Positions 37,901-45,098 of a DNA stretch of 64,000 nucleotides are shown here, one piece after another; the stretch's first letter is position 1; each line of letters starts with the position of its first letter. Below the pieces are notes generated by a model, which searched no databases, was not told the DNA's origin, and was given only the letters and a program-made list of their open reading frames with translations. This DNA is from Saprospirales bacterium. GTDB taxonomy: Bacteria; Bacteroidota; Bacteroidia; Chitinophagales; Saprospiraceae. The position numbers were made by a program, and so were the translations under genes. The DNA is taken from positions 1 to 64,000 of the forward strand of contig REEI01000080.1 of NCBI GenBank assembly GCA_007695145.1. The letters are read 5' to 3'.

Positions 37901-38733
37901 ACCCTGGCATTGGAAAAGTGCTGGAAGTCAATAATAATACTACCTATTTCATCTCCTGTTGTAAACTCATACCATGTATTGCTAAAAAAAGGGTCATTGA
38001 ATTCTTCATAACACAAATTAAAATCACCAAGGAAAGCCGGGCAACCACCGTCGTTATTTCCCTCAATACATATCTCCCTGTCATCAATTAATTCCCCCAA
38101 ATAAATGGAGTTATTGCAATGGTTATTTTCAGGGCCAGTATATTGGGTCAGACTTAGTTCAAAGTCTCCGGAATGGTTTGCAAATCCCCCAATCCATAAG
38201 TAAATACTTTCAAAGTCACTTGCCTGGAGATGGCATAATGAGAAAGTCACTGCTCCCGCACTTACCAAATCAGGTATTAGTAAATTTTGCCCCAGCGTAT
38301 TGACAAATGGTTCTTCACCGTAATCCTGATTGGGCGGATTGGGGCACGCATTATCCAGGAAAATGAGACCAATTGCCAATTGTGTGACCGAACCATCCAA
38401 AAATGATATTTCTATAGCGTTGGCAATATCACTCAGTTCAAGTTTTACAAAAAGTGAAGAATCTGCACCAGCTACACCAAAATTCTGGATGTTTCCATTG
38501 GCATTTTCGGTGATAAATGAGGTGTTGTTTGTGAAATCACCATAAATTTCCTCCGTGTGTTCTTCATTTGGCCAACCAGCCAAAGGATCTCCAAGCGCCT
38601 CACAGGGCAAATCATGGATCTGGGAAAACATAGTTGAAGAAAAAAGTACCAATGCTGCAACTAGAATAGGATTAAACACGCTTCTTCCTTCAACACCAAA
38701 TAAATTCATTATTTCAAGTAGTATTTTTTGCAT
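31969..38733 (-). CDS. Giant T9SS type B adhesin-like protein
   Basis: About 2,254 residues from ATG 38733 (a GTG seven codons upstream and an ATG at 38709 are alternatives). A signal peptide (NPILVAALVLFSSTMFSQ) is followed by an N-terminal region paralogous to the protein at 7589 (PCEALGDP, NIQNFGVAGADSS). A shared middle segment includes LELFVLPNNFENPTQ, matching LFLHVLPDNFDKPTE in the 1,087-bp repeat. Three tandem modules of about 270 residues begin at DCxC motifs near residues 1086, 1360 and 1630 (GTG numbering). Two PKD-like repeats and one SprB repeat (CFGDRDGFIEVLNIEGG) follow. The C-terminus, YIPNAFSPNGDGVNDVF ... FDRWGEKVF, is the gliding-associated type B sorting domain. Probable extracellular adhesin; ligand unknown. 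Confidence 0.9.
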   Translation of the reverse strand: MQKILLEIMNLFGVEGRSVFNPILVAALVLFSSTMFSQIHDLPCEALGDPLAGWPNEEHTEEIYGDFTNNTSFITENANGNIQNFGVAGADSSLFVKLELSDIANAIEISFLDGSVTQLAIGLIFLDNACPNPPNQDYGEEPFVNTLGQNLLIPDLVSAGAVTFSLCHLQASDFESIYLWIGGFANHSGDFELSLTQYTGPENNHCNNSIYLGELIDDREICIEGNNDGGCPAFLGDFNLCYEEFNDPFFSNTWYEFTTGDEIGSIIIDFQHFSNARVNIAIVEYSEDCVDGIREVMCESTTNGLIGNVEVQVEPNTTYFLVVGTTSGLSDDYEFCILPIAMFICQTNIYPQECLCEAPLFCELNQLDSFCFQMRDFTTLLDFFPPCGDDLLNNPHWFSFVSDWQPVELEIVPRECADGNGIQVAVFYTEFPNVPPFCQFCNPNLLRYEEVFSHCDCTEDPVEISFFPVPGRTYYVVVHGCGGDICGIDVNVISGQDAREPEPMQESYISPIQSEFFGGPDTICVNAEDIQFTVQSPYGASKLEYTFNPGSDSQILSVHGYGDWKRIPIDPSLLAQVGTFELCVRAFNDCYPDTEFICREIVVAEVEPYITVDTICRWEDYTWYGPNGDSLLYFPGEDMSGWYIFTDTFYGQFNCFRTAQLELFVLPNNFENPTQDLGIICQGDVFSYHGQDYTATGVYSIILEDQFGCDSFVDLTLLVLDADIFFDGFLCINDEIIICPAGVSFFPQPSAFGLPGELKIEFEWIQLSTQEVIHSGSGTNSCLNISVDEFTGNVDSFAVHYYLNYQDAIDEPGCHFGPFTFEIDLEELYPPTPEFIENEPACLGDTVVIVVDEPEGWNIIYLWEFGLPQDHYEILGDETESVIEVIFNQAGQFSVCARGFVICGYGEDNCTDIEILYPDSTQTAPDTIVCSGDFQLFSNGSHGFWSLVSAPEGAVVEIQNTENPVTEVSVDTEGDFLFSWTEVVPGLPHCTVDDTIRITVAEAPSLDNIGYECNNADGTFTVSFDIVGGYRPFDLSFGEGSINGDRFTSDPHPSGQQLNIVIIDSLGCQSDTLVFFRNCDCPTSIGSFNTEPISLCENDCIILSDFYDPTGQSHEEGLDTFGFMLFPQPIFDPNFDDAIAFNPQGEFCFNSDILEYDTDYFAFFVLGKKSESTLFDPEDPCLVFSAPKPLRWNSSPVLEWEGLTASCDNTFQLNVNQNIGSGSWSFVSGTGSVQISEPGNTETEVVLSECGTYIFRFVGSNDQCMDSLDIELEYHCSPQLVSGSIAYDCFPDLTYAVQFQIEGGSPPYSVASGSGEISGNEYTGEGFPSGTTAQIQITDSNGCGFTVEIFRDCDCETSAGLLPDGQVALCITDTTAELGEFLLDPNIPIGYSGSFILYSQPSDPFSSLLSVSESGVFDPGNLNIQCGNSYFVSFVVTDSIEGDFINTDDACFEITAGREVVWNCEYNLEIVAAATICGLSANIQVNGQQHSGQWELISGGPATFSPIDQPNTILSVEEFGLHCFSWIENNGPCVLSDTFCMDFQEGLQLVQGSVNVECDSAFENYTVTFQLTGGDPETYVLNGPGIIQGNVVISDPIPGGEPYSFEVTDGSDCDPVLVEGIQDCECESQAGALLEDEFVICGNEPFSFSALSYDESGEVLGPGAVRTYVLQKGAALNPDSILLQSTDPNLNFGPNGDIEPGQTYYIVVVVSTVDSEGDIDFSDPCLDYSAVVSVTWFDLPQATIPDGEYTIDCEFTELSIEVLPEDASYVFQWTTDDGSILSSTETRRIVTVLSGGLYRVEVSDADSGCSVTLEVEVGESADIPEVNISEPSTITCSDSIVVIDGSSSAHGDHLVYDWSGPGIISGLGTLEIAVDREGSYLLVIRDTLNGCTAQAAVTVTEEKELPEINLSVSGELNCGTEMVSISSEGSSTGTDFELSWTVVGTSGNIVSGENSEEVTVDESGIYSLTIVNSRTGCESTDLIEVFENTEQIRGADLNSGGNLCFGDRDGFIEVLNIEGGTPPFEYSFDGGNSFVPNSMVDGLNPGTFTVVIRDQLDCEYRESIVIEAPFELVVDLGPDHFVDPGEIVLIEADLNVDESSIISYVWDPNPDQSCSNCPYQEFNARENLNLSLTVMDSIGCTASDEVRIRVIGRNDVYIPNAFSPNGDGVNDVFGVYNEPGILKTIREFMVFDRWGEKVFMRENLEGTVEPGNDNSWDGSFNGELVAPGVYFYRLVLEFVDGTDQVIHGEVTLVR
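33505..35499 (-). repeat. Protein-level tandem modules (~270 residues) in giant adhesin
   Basis: Motifs NCDCPTSIGSF, DCDCETSAGLL and DCECESQAGAL begin near 35499, 34677 and 33867, spaced 274 and 270 residues. Each follows a SprB-like stretch (GSIAYDC ... FQIEGG ... GSGEISGN) and W-S-F-V-S-G-type sequence. The third module is followed by PKD-like repeats instead of a full unit. DNA identity is low, so these are old duplications. Confidence 0.75.
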
Positions 38734-39162
38734 AATATGGTTTAGAGTAGACACTTTTTGTTTCAGGTACGTTGGCTAATGTCAGGAAATTATTTGGATT
38801 TTTTGGAAATTTTGTAAAAATTTCATTGAAAATTGTAAATTCTTTATGCATTTACCGTAGAAATATAAGCCATTGCACAAAAGGTTAATCCGCTGTTTCA
38901 GTTTTTCTTTTTTTGACTCATCCTACTTACACTTAATTTCATAGTTGTCAAGCATTTTGCCAGGAAACTTAGACTGGATCCTTCCTAGCCAGGCTTATAA
39001 ATGACGGACTTTTTTGGTGCTTTTAACTTGACACCAGGGAGTTTCATTGAAACTTTTTCTTCTCCCCAACCAGGCCATGAAAGTCAAAAAGTAGTAGACA
39101 CACGGCCATTCCAAATCCCATTATCCTGTAATTTTGTACTTTTGCACAAAATTTCCGCTGAA
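38734..39162. other. Divergent intergenic region
   Basis: About 430 bases between the giant adhesin gene and the DUF1801 gene. No good -33/-7 pair is seen for the adhesin. For the DUF1801 gene, TACTTTTG at 39137-39144 is a perfect -7 element, 18 bases before its ATG. An open frame from 39001 runs through this region but lacks family features before the ATG at 39163. Confidence 0.5.
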
Positions 39163-39495
39163 ATGAACAGTCAGATAAGCATTTTTATTAGTCGTGCTCC
39201 AAAAGAGCAAAAAGAAATCATGGAAACCGTGCGCAAGTTGATCCATGATACAGTGGAAGGTGTTCAGGAAGAATTTAAGTGGAGCAGGCCGGTGTTTAAG
39301 AAAGGAGGAGATTTTGCTTATTTTAAAACGGCAAAATCGCACGTTACGATTGGCTTTTATAATTTTTACAAACTCGATGATCCCGATAACTTACTGCAGG
39401 GTTCAGGAAAACTTCTCAGACATATTAAGGTAGAAAAGCCCGAAGATCTCGACATTGAACTTCTCAAAAAATGGTTCATACAGGCCTCTGAGTAG
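39163..39495 (+). CDS. DUF1801 domain protein
   Basis: Cytoplasmic protein of 110 residues with the DUF1801 (YdhG-like) pattern: SRAPKEQKEIMETVRKLIHD, VQEEFKWSRPVFKKGGDFAYFKTAKSHV (read in two parts), TIGFYN, and GSGKLLRHIKVEKPEDLD. The family is widespread and its function is not established. The frame is open upstream to 39001, but the family fold starts at ATG 39163 and a -7 promoter element lies between the two, so I use the later start. Confidence 0.82.
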   Translation: MNSQISIFISRAPKEQKEIMETVRKLIHDTVEGVQEEFKWSRPVFKKGGDFAYFKTAKSHVTIGFYNFYKLDDPDNLLQGSGKLLRHIKVEKPEDLDIELLKKWFIQASE

Positions 39496-39688
39496 TAATT
39501 TATCCCGGAATTAGCAACCCAATCTATGTAAAGTATTTCAACAGATTGTTCAATGCTTTATTTCCCAGACCATCCTCAAGGGTTTCAGCTCAAAATTTCA
39601 TCCCCCAATTACTTTCCCTTCATTCAATATCGCTGAACATATATTGAGGCATTCCCTCACTCAATGATTAAAAGCGTATTTTTACCGG

Positions 39689-41011
39689 ATGAAAACCCGT
39701 GAGATTCGTTGGTACATACCAATAGTCCTTCTGCATTTTTGCGCGTTTTTATTCGCCATTATTGCAGGTAATATCCACATGGCTGACTCGGTAGAATACC
39801 TGGTGCAGGCTGAAAATTTGTACCAACACGGTTCTCGTTGTTCAGCCCCACTTTCCAACGGTTATTGCGATCCAATCCACCTGACCAAAAGACCTCCTCT
39901 TTATTCCCTTTTTTTGGGTGCAATCCTGTGGGTGGGCGCACCACTCTTTACGCTGCTCATATTTCAGAATCTGCTCAGTCTTTTCAACATCTTTATGATG
40001 GTCCGAATTATGCGCGAATGGAAGGTGGAGGGTATTTCTATCGCTTTGGGACTGTCTCTTTTCAATTTGACCCAATACATTTACGCCAATGTCATAATGA
40101 GTGAGTTGCTGTTGCAAACCTGGCTTTTATTGCTGGTTTTTTTCATCAGCAAATATTTCACCAGTTTGAGAATCTATTTCCTTGGACTTGCAGCTTTAGT
40201 ATTGGTATTTGCGATGTTGACCAAGCCCGTGGCCTATCCACTTACTGCACTGTTTGCTGCTCTATTTTTGTGGAAGGCATTCAATTACCGGAGGCCATTG
40301 GTTGCTCTGTGGGCTGTAATCCCTCTTTTGATTATGGTCGCCTACAGCAGTTGGAATGAAAAACAAACAGGTTATCGCCATTTTTCATCCATCCAAAACA
40401 TCAATCTAGTGGATTACAACACCAATTTTTTTCTGCGATCGACCATTGGAATTGAGCAAACCGACAGCACGCTCAGAGAAATTTATTACGGAGCGACTCA
40501 TTTCGACTCCTTTTCAGAGGAACAAGAATATCTCAGACAGCAATCAACAGGAATACTCCGCAATCATTTCATCTCCTATGGCTGGTGGCATCTCAGAGGT
40601 GCCCTGCGAGGTTTTTTTGATCCCGGCAGATTTGATTTCTACAACTTCGCCGATAAGGAGGGTAAAATAGAAGATGGATTGCTCTATAAACTCAATGAGG
40701 AGGGCCCTGTGGCTGCATTGAATCACTTGTTGAAAGGACCAACACTGCTAATTTTTCTACTATTTCTGACTTTGCTGTTTAAATCACTGCTTGTTTTCTC
40801 ATGGTTGGGAGTATTACTTGTAAAAAAGCTCCCTACTTATCAACTCGCACTGATTATATTTTTACCTCTGTATATCGCTTTGGCAACCGGTCCACTCAAT
40901 GCCTCAAGATTCATGCTTCCGATAATGCCAATATTGGTGATTGGGGCTGCCATAAGCCTGAATCAGTTTTTTAACCGAAATTGGTTGCCGGCAAACACTA
41001 ATAATGATTGA
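39689..41011 (+). CDS. Polytopic membrane protein, GT-C glycosyltransferase-like
   Basis: Protein of 440 residues with about ten hydrophobic segments. After the first segment comes an acidic motif, GNIHMADSVEYLVQAENLYQ (around residues 28-47), in the position of the catalytic Asp loop of GT-C/PMT-type glycosyltransferases, and TKRPPLYSLFLG follows, resembling the RPPLYP motif of ArnT-like proteins. A late motif NASRFMLPIMP resembles the RY-P of the family end. It may transfer a sugar from a lipid carrier on the periplasmic side. Acceptor unknown; no neighbouring gene clarifies it. Confidence 0.7.
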   Translation: MKTREIRWYIPIVLLHFCAFLFAIIAGNIHMADSVEYLVQAENLYQHGSRCSAPLSNGYCDPIHLTKRPPLYSLFLGAILWVGAPLFTLLIFQNLLSLFNIFMMVRIMREWKVEGISIALGLSLFNLTQYIYANVIMSELLLQTWLLLLVFFISKYFTSLRIYFLGLAALVLVFAMLTKPVAYPLTALFAALFLWKAFNYRRPLVALWAVIPLLIMVAYSSWNEKQTGYRHFSSIQNINLVDYNTNFFLRSTIGIEQTDSTLREIYYGATHFDSFSEEQEYLRQQSTGILRNHFISYGWWHLRGALRGFFDPGRFDFYNFADKEGKIEDGLLYKLNEEGPVAALNHLLKGPTLLIFLLFLTLLFKSLLVFSWLGVLLVKKLPTYQLALIIFLPLYIALATGPLNASRFMLPIMPILVIGAAISLNQFFNRNWLPANTNND

Positions 41012-41160
41012 TCATAGAAACAAGAAAATAAAGCAGATCAATCCAGGATGCTTCATTTTTTCGGCAAACCTTCTTTTAGGAGTTTGTGTTCAGGAAATAG
41101 AATGGCGAGCTTCTACAGCAGCAATGGTATTTCCCTTTAGGTGCAAATTTTATGCAAACG

Positions 41161-41197
41161 AAAAAAGGGTTACAACCTTTGCAAGTCATAACCCTTT
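41161..41197 (-). terminator. Terminator of tRNA-Val
   Basis: On the minus strand AAAGGGTTA and TAACCCTTT form a 9-bp stem with a 16-base loop, followed by a run of six T. It begins 11 bases after the tRNA 3' end. Confidence 0.75.
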
Positions 41198-41207
41198 GAT
41201 AATCAGG

Positions 41208-41282
41208 TGGGCGATGATGGATTCGAACCAACGACCCCCTGCTTGTAAGGCAGGTGCTCTAAACCAACTGAGCTAATCGCCC
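41208..41282 (-). tRNA. tRNA-Val (anticodon UAC)
   Basis: The minus strand reads GGGCGAT (acceptor), TA, GCTC-AGTTGGTTTA-GAGC (D arm), CCTGC-CTTACAA-GCAGG (anticodon arm, anticodon TAC), GGGTC, GTTGG-TTCGAAT-CCATC (T arm), ATCGCCC, A. The acceptor arm has seven perfect pairs. The T arm has one U-U mismatch. The CCA tail is not encoded (ACCT follows). Total 75 bases. It reads GUA and other valine codons. Confidence 0.95.
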
Positions 41283-41299
41283 TTTCTCAATTGCGGACG

Positions 41300-41307
41300 C
41301 AAATATA
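41300..41307 (-). promoter_or_regulatory. -7 element of tRNA-Val
   Basis: TATATTTG on the minus strand is a perfect TAnnTTTG motif, 17 bases upstream of the tRNA 5' end. A matching -33 TTG is not evident. Confidence 0.5.
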
Positions 41308-41345
41308 CACCATCTTTTAGAATTGCTAGTGGGTTTTTGAAAAAT

Positions 41346-41732
41346 TTATTTTTTTTGCCCGCTATTGGGTCGGTGGGCATTCGCCATTCTTTTTTGAACT
41401 TCGCTGCAGAGACGCTTCATCATCTCCCCATCCTTGTGATAAAGTGCATTGACCCTACTGCCATTATATGAAATTTCTAATCCATAAATTCCAGAGGCAG
41501 ATAACCACCAGACAAAAGAAGCACCAATAAATAAAATGCCTAGCCACCAAATTACAAAGAAAAAGGCTAGACCCATCAGTCCGAGCAAGGTAGGTCCTAG
41601 GGGGGATTGGCGGTGCTTGATCAGTACGACTCCCTCGATAAGGTCAAAATCATATGATTTTTGAAAAATCCTCAATACTCCGGGCCTTAATTCAATTCCC
41701 TCCTCCAGAATAACTCTCTCGCTTTCTTCCAT
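41346..41732 (-). CDS. Membrane protein, DUF6232-like
   Basis: Protein of 128 residues from ATG 41732: MEESERVILEEGIELRPGVL, then FQKSYDFDLIEGVVLIKHRQSPLGP, two membrane segments (about 55-95), and a basic cytoplasmic tail. The order of a short N-terminal beta region and a paired membrane segment resembles DUF6232 proteins, an uncertain match. The frame is open upstream to 41867, but that extension would overlap the rsgA start on the other strand, so the later ATG is preferred. Divergent from rsgA. Function unknown. Confidence 0.65.
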   Translation of the reverse strand: MEESERVILEEGIELRPGVLRIFQKSYDFDLIEGVVLIKHRQSPLGPTLLGLMGLAFFFVIWWLGILFIGASFVWWLSASGIYGLEISYNGSRVNALYHKDGEMMKRLCSEVQKRMANAHRPNSGQKK

Positions 41733-41850
41733 AATGATCGATGCCTGCTTTGAAAACAGTTTTTCAAGAGCGAAAGTAAAAGTAATTGTGGACTCACCAT
41801 TGAGTACATGGACGAAAAATCCTAACTTAGCGAAAAGTTTGAGTGCAAAG

Positions 41851-42810
41851 ATGAGAAAAACGGTCAAAGGTACTGTAGTAAAATCTACCGGGAGTTGGTA
41901 TCAGGTGGTGTCGGATACTGATGGGCAGCGGATTGACGCCCGAATTAGAGGGAAATTCCGACTGGATGGAAAAAGGCTGACCAATCCTGTAGCTGTGGGA
42001 GATGTAGTTGAATTGGAAATCGATTCCAAGGATGGCACCGGCTTAATTATGAACATAGAAGAGCGCAAGAATTATGTTGTTAGGCAATCTCCAAGGCAAA
42101 AGCACCACCTACATCTCATTGCTTCAAATATTGATCTGGCATTGCTGATTGTAACCATCGTCAATCCAATGCTCAAACAGGGGTTTATCGATCGCTTTCT
42201 CATTTTGACCGAACCCCGTGACATCCCGGTACTCATTTGCTTCAACAAATCCGATCTCTATTCCGATGAGGATATGCTCATAGCCAGGTACCTCTGTAAT
42301 CTTTACGAATCCATTGGATACGATACTTGCATTGTTTCAGCTCTCAACAAATCGGGAACGGATCAACTGAAGAAAAAACTTCAGAAGAAAACTACTTTGG
42401 TGAGCGGACAGTCAGGGGTGGGCAAATCCACCCTACTCAACACTATACATCCTGGGCTTAATCTGAGAACAGGCATTCTTTCAGATTATACCGGTAAAGG
42501 TCAGCACACCACCACTTTTGCTGAATTGTTCCAGTTAGACGATGAGACCCGCATTATTGACACTCCCGGGATCAAAACACTTTCCTACAACAACCTGGAG
42601 GTAATGGATGTCGCACACAACTTTAGGGAATTTTTTCAGTACTCCTCCAATTGTAGATTCAGCAATTGTACCCATAGAAATGAGCCCGGTTGCGCAGTAA
42701 AAAAGGCCATTGAAGATGAGGAAATCAGCGAACTAAGGTACGCCAACTATCTCGCCATACTGGATGAGATAGAAGATCAGAATCACTGGGAGAGACATCG
42801 AGATTATTGA
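41851..42810 (+). CDS. rsgA: Ribosome small subunit-dependent GTPase A
   Basis: Circularly permuted GTPase that matures and checks the 30S subunit, 319 residues. Order: OB-fold (MRKTVKGTVVKSTGSWYQVV), NKSD (FNKSDLY) before the P-loop as expected for the permuted fold, then P-loop SGQSGVGKSTLLN, the switch GKGQHTTTF, DTPGIK, and the zinc-knuckle NCRFSNCTHRNEPGCAVKKA near the end with the three Cys and one His ligands. Start at ATG 41851: the upstream in-frame extension to 41734 is antisense to the neighbouring gene and lacks family residues. Confidence 0.96.
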   Translation: MRKTVKGTVVKSTGSWYQVVSDTDGQRIDARIRGKFRLDGKRLTNPVAVGDVVELEIDSKDGTGLIMNIEERKNYVVRQSPRQKHHLHLIASNIDLALLIVTIVNPMLKQGFIDRFLILTEPRDIPVLICFNKSDLYSDEDMLIARYLCNLYESIGYDTCIVSALNKSGTDQLKKKLQKKTTLVSGQSGVGKSTLLNTIHPGLNLRTGILSDYTGKGQHTTTFAELFQLDDETRIIDTPGIKTLSYNNLEVMDVAHNFREFFQYSSNCRFSNCTHRNEPGCAVKKAIEDEEISELRYANYLAILDEIEDQNHWERHRDY

Positions 42811-42863
42811 TTGCAGTTAAATACAGCTTTGACACCATGGTCATTCACGACACCTTCAATGGT

Positions 42864-42882
42864 GAGAAATTTTGTATTTCTC
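42864..42882. terminator. Hairpin between convergent genes, possible bidirectional terminator
   Basis: GAGAAAT and ATTTCTC form a perfect 7-bp stem with a five-base loop between the ends of rsgA and the lytic transglycosylase gene. The T tract is poor on both strands. Confidence 0.4.
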
Positions 42883-42886
42883 GAGA

Positions 42887-43855
42887 TTATTCACCTATAT
42901 ATTCATCCCGGTATCCATCCTGAATGGGGACTTTGATTCGGTAATTTTTACCTCTTACATTGTTGAGGCTTCCGCTGATGAGCCAGGGGTTATAGACTTT
43001 GAGCATGCGATATGAAATTCCGTATTCGGTGGCAAAGTCTCCGAGATTTGCAATTGGCTCATTGATCTCCACCCACTTTATATGATCAAATGGGGGGTAC
43101 ATGTCCTCTTCTTCAATAAGAAATCCGTATTCTCGTGGGCTCTCCATGATTTCTTTGAAGGCAATTATCCTAAAGACATATCGATTGGTTTCTTCAAATA
43201 AATTGAGATCGTAATAACTCTCGGCGCGCTGATCTCTAAGAAATCGCTTCAATCTGGGGCCTCCCATATTGTAGGCAGCGGCAGCAAGAGTCCAGCTTCC
43301 AAATTCCTCGTAATAATCCCTGATGTAGCGACAAGCAGCACGGGTAGCTTTTTCATAATGGTAGCGCTCATCCACTTCAGCATTGATCTCCAGACCATAA
43401 CCCCTGCCCGTATTTGCCAAAAATTGCCATATACCCTTTGCACCGGCGGGGGAAGTTACGTTTCTAAGATTGCTCTCAGCTACTGCCAGATACTTGAAAT
43501 CGTCTGGTATGCCTTCCTCTTTTAATATGGGCTCGATTATCTCAAAAAATCGGTTGGCCATTTTGATATTGAGAGAAGTACTCGAATGCCAATAGGAATT
43601 GACCAACAGTTCGCGCTCAAGTCTCTCGCGAATATCAAAGTTTTCAATGGGAACTCTCTCACCAGCAAAGTCATAGTCATTCTTTAGCTGAATGGACCGT
43701 ATTTGCTGAGACAATAAAACATTGCTGAGCTCCTCTATTGCAGCTTCATTGGTCATTTGTTTATCTGCCTCTTCTTTGCTCAAATAGGAGGTCAGTAAAA
43801 AAATCAGCAAGAGTGAGGTTACAGAGAGGTTGAAAATTGCGAGACCTTTATTCAT
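42887..43855 (-). CDS. Lytic transglycosylase (MltD-like)
   Basis: Cleaves peptidoglycan glycan strands with formation of 1,6-anhydro ends. The protein has 322 residues and an N-terminal hydrophobic signal (about 7-25). The SLT domain (about 100-215) shows FKYLAVAESNLRNVTSPAGAKG with catalytic Glu127, GIWQF, and AAAAYNMGGPRLKRFL. The C-terminal 60 residues (NLGDFATEYGISYRMLKVYN, then KNYRIKVP) look like a LysM or LysM-like wall-binding region. Bacteroidota MltD proteins are usually lipoproteins, but no lipobox cysteine is present here, so the hydrophobic segment may act as an anchor. Confidence 0.9.
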   Translation of the reverse strand: MNKGLAIFNLSVTSLLLIFLLTSYLSKEEADKQMTNEAAIEELSNVLLSQQIRSIQLKNDYDFAGERVPIENFDIRERLERELLVNSYWHSSTSLNIKMANRFFEIIEPILKEEGIPDDFKYLAVAESNLRNVTSPAGAKGIWQFLANTGRGYGLEINAEVDERYHYEKATRAACRYIRDYYEEFGSWTLAAAAYNMGGPRLKRFLRDQRAESYYDLNLFEETNRYVFRIIAFKEIMESPREYGFLIEEEDMYPPFDHIKWVEINEPIANLGDFATEYGISYRMLKVYNPWLISGSLNNVRGKNYRIKVPIQDGYRDEYIGE

Positions 43856-43953
43856 GACATTTTTTTTGAGAACCTTTTAAATCCTGTACTTTATTTAATG
43901 ATAGCCAATCATTTTCTCAGCGGAATTACCGGCCAATATGGTCAACGATCATT

Positions 43954-44487
43954 TTATTTTCTTCGCTTGAGGGCCTGCTTAAAGACCGGCACATTAGAGC
44001 AAGCCTCTCCGTACATCAACGATTTTACCACCGGGATGAGTTTTTCAGTGATATACATATAGATCCCTTCCGGAATCCTTTTCGTTGAGCACCCTTTTAT
44101 TAATACGCGTCCATCCTTGAATTTCTCAGGATTCAAATTTTGTTCCAGATTTTGGATGAAGAGTTTTTCCAAAACCTCTTCTTTAGATCCAAAGCCAAAT
44201 CCAACTGCGTTTCCCATAAGACTCTTCGCGAGCACCATCCAGGCCCAGGGGGGAACAATAGCATCTGTAGAGCAGTAAATACAAACGTTTTTATTATTGT
44301 ATTGATCCCAATCTGTTTCAGCCACCTGCGCTCTGAACTCTTTTTCCTTGAGAATCAATCCCATAAACAAGTAATCCTTCAGGTCGATTTCTGCCCATCC
44401 ACCCGAGGGGTAGTACTTTTCCAATTCTAAAGTAATCAATCCACTTTCAGCTACTTTGTTGATCAGTGGTGCTTTCTGCGTTTCCAT
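43954..44487 (-). CDS. DUF2480 family protein
   Basis: Protein of 177 residues, no signal peptide, matching the Bacteroidota-restricted DUF2480 family: LINKVAESGLITLELEKYYP, WAEIDLKDYLFMGLILKEKEFR, VCIYCSTDAIVPPWAWMVLA and VLIKGCSTKRIPEGIYMYIT. Conserved Cys/Trp clusters suggest structure or metal binding; function is unknown. Its start overlaps the end of scpB by 41 bases, so the two are likely co-translated. Confidence 0.88.
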   Translation of the reverse strand: METQKAPLINKVAESGLITLELEKYYPSGGWAEIDLKDYLFMGLILKEKEFRAQVAETDWDQYNNKNVCIYCSTDAIVPPWAWMVLAKSLMGNAVGFGFGSKEEVLEKLFIQNLEQNLNPEKFKDGRVLIKGCSTKRIPEGIYMYITEKLIPVVKSLMYGEACSNVPVFKQALKRRK

Positions 44488-45088
44488 TTTCCGATATTTG
44501 TCTTTTTAGCATACTTTCGGTTTCTACTGGTGCCGGTTCTCCAATTGAATCTGTCTCATCCGGCAGGATTTCTCTGACTCTTGGGAGGTCTTTTATGCTC
44601 TTTAAACCAAAATATTCCAGAAAGCGTTCAGAGGTTTTGTACAAAAGCGGTCGTCCAACCTCCTCTGATCTTCCAGCTATTGCAATCAGATCCTTCTCTA
44701 ACAGTTTCTGCAGAATGTAATCGGAATTGACTCCTCTGATACTGCTGATTTCGGCTTTGGTAACAGGTTGTTTATATGCTACTATTGCGAGGGTCTCCAT
44801 GGCCGTCTTGGTCAGTTTTTTGGCAGAACTGAGTTTTAAGTATTCAGCGATGATAGGGTGGTATTCCGGCTTGCTCATAAAAAGATAGCCGTTGTTCATG
44901 CAAACAATTCCGAATGCGAAATCATCTGATTGGTATTTTCTCTCTAATCGATCTAATGATTCCTGCAATTGTTCATGCTCCACCGGCCAATCAAGATGAT
45001 CCGAAAGCAATTTCTTCAACTGATTGAACCCCACAGGCTCCACAGCTCCAAAAATTACACTCTCCAGGTACAAATCTAGTCTTTCCAA
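44447..45088 (-). CDS. scpB: Segregation and condensation protein B
   Basis: ScpB binds ScpA and SMC to organise the chromosome. From TTG 45088 the protein has 213 residues: two winged-helix domains are visible (LDLYLESVIFGAVEPVGFNQ; SSAKKLTKTAMETLAIVAYK, QPVTKAEISSIRGVNSDYIL, LEKDLIAIAGRSEEVGRPLL), followed by the usual YFGLKSIKDLPRV and an acidic tail. No ATG precedes the family core. TTG codons exist at 45133, 45121 and 45088; the last best fits the family N-terminus and avoids overlap with the upstream gene. scpA is not in the window. Confidence 0.92.
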   Translation of the reverse strand: MERLDLYLESVIFGAVEPVGFNQLKKLLSDHLDWPVEHEQLQESLDRLERKYQSDDFAFGIVCMNNGYLFMSKPEYHPIIAEYLKLSSAKKLTKTAMETLAIVAYKQPVTKAEISSIRGVNSDYILQKLLEKDLIAIAGRSEEVGRPLLYKTSERFLEYFGLKSIKDLPRVREILPDETDSIGEPAPVETESMLKRQISENGNAESTTDQQSS

Positions 45089-45098
45089 AAGTATCGCT

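Noticed and set aside
41004..41276. 90-residue plus-strand frame running through the tRNA region
   Set aside because: It overlaps tRNA-Val and its terminator, so it is not a real gene.
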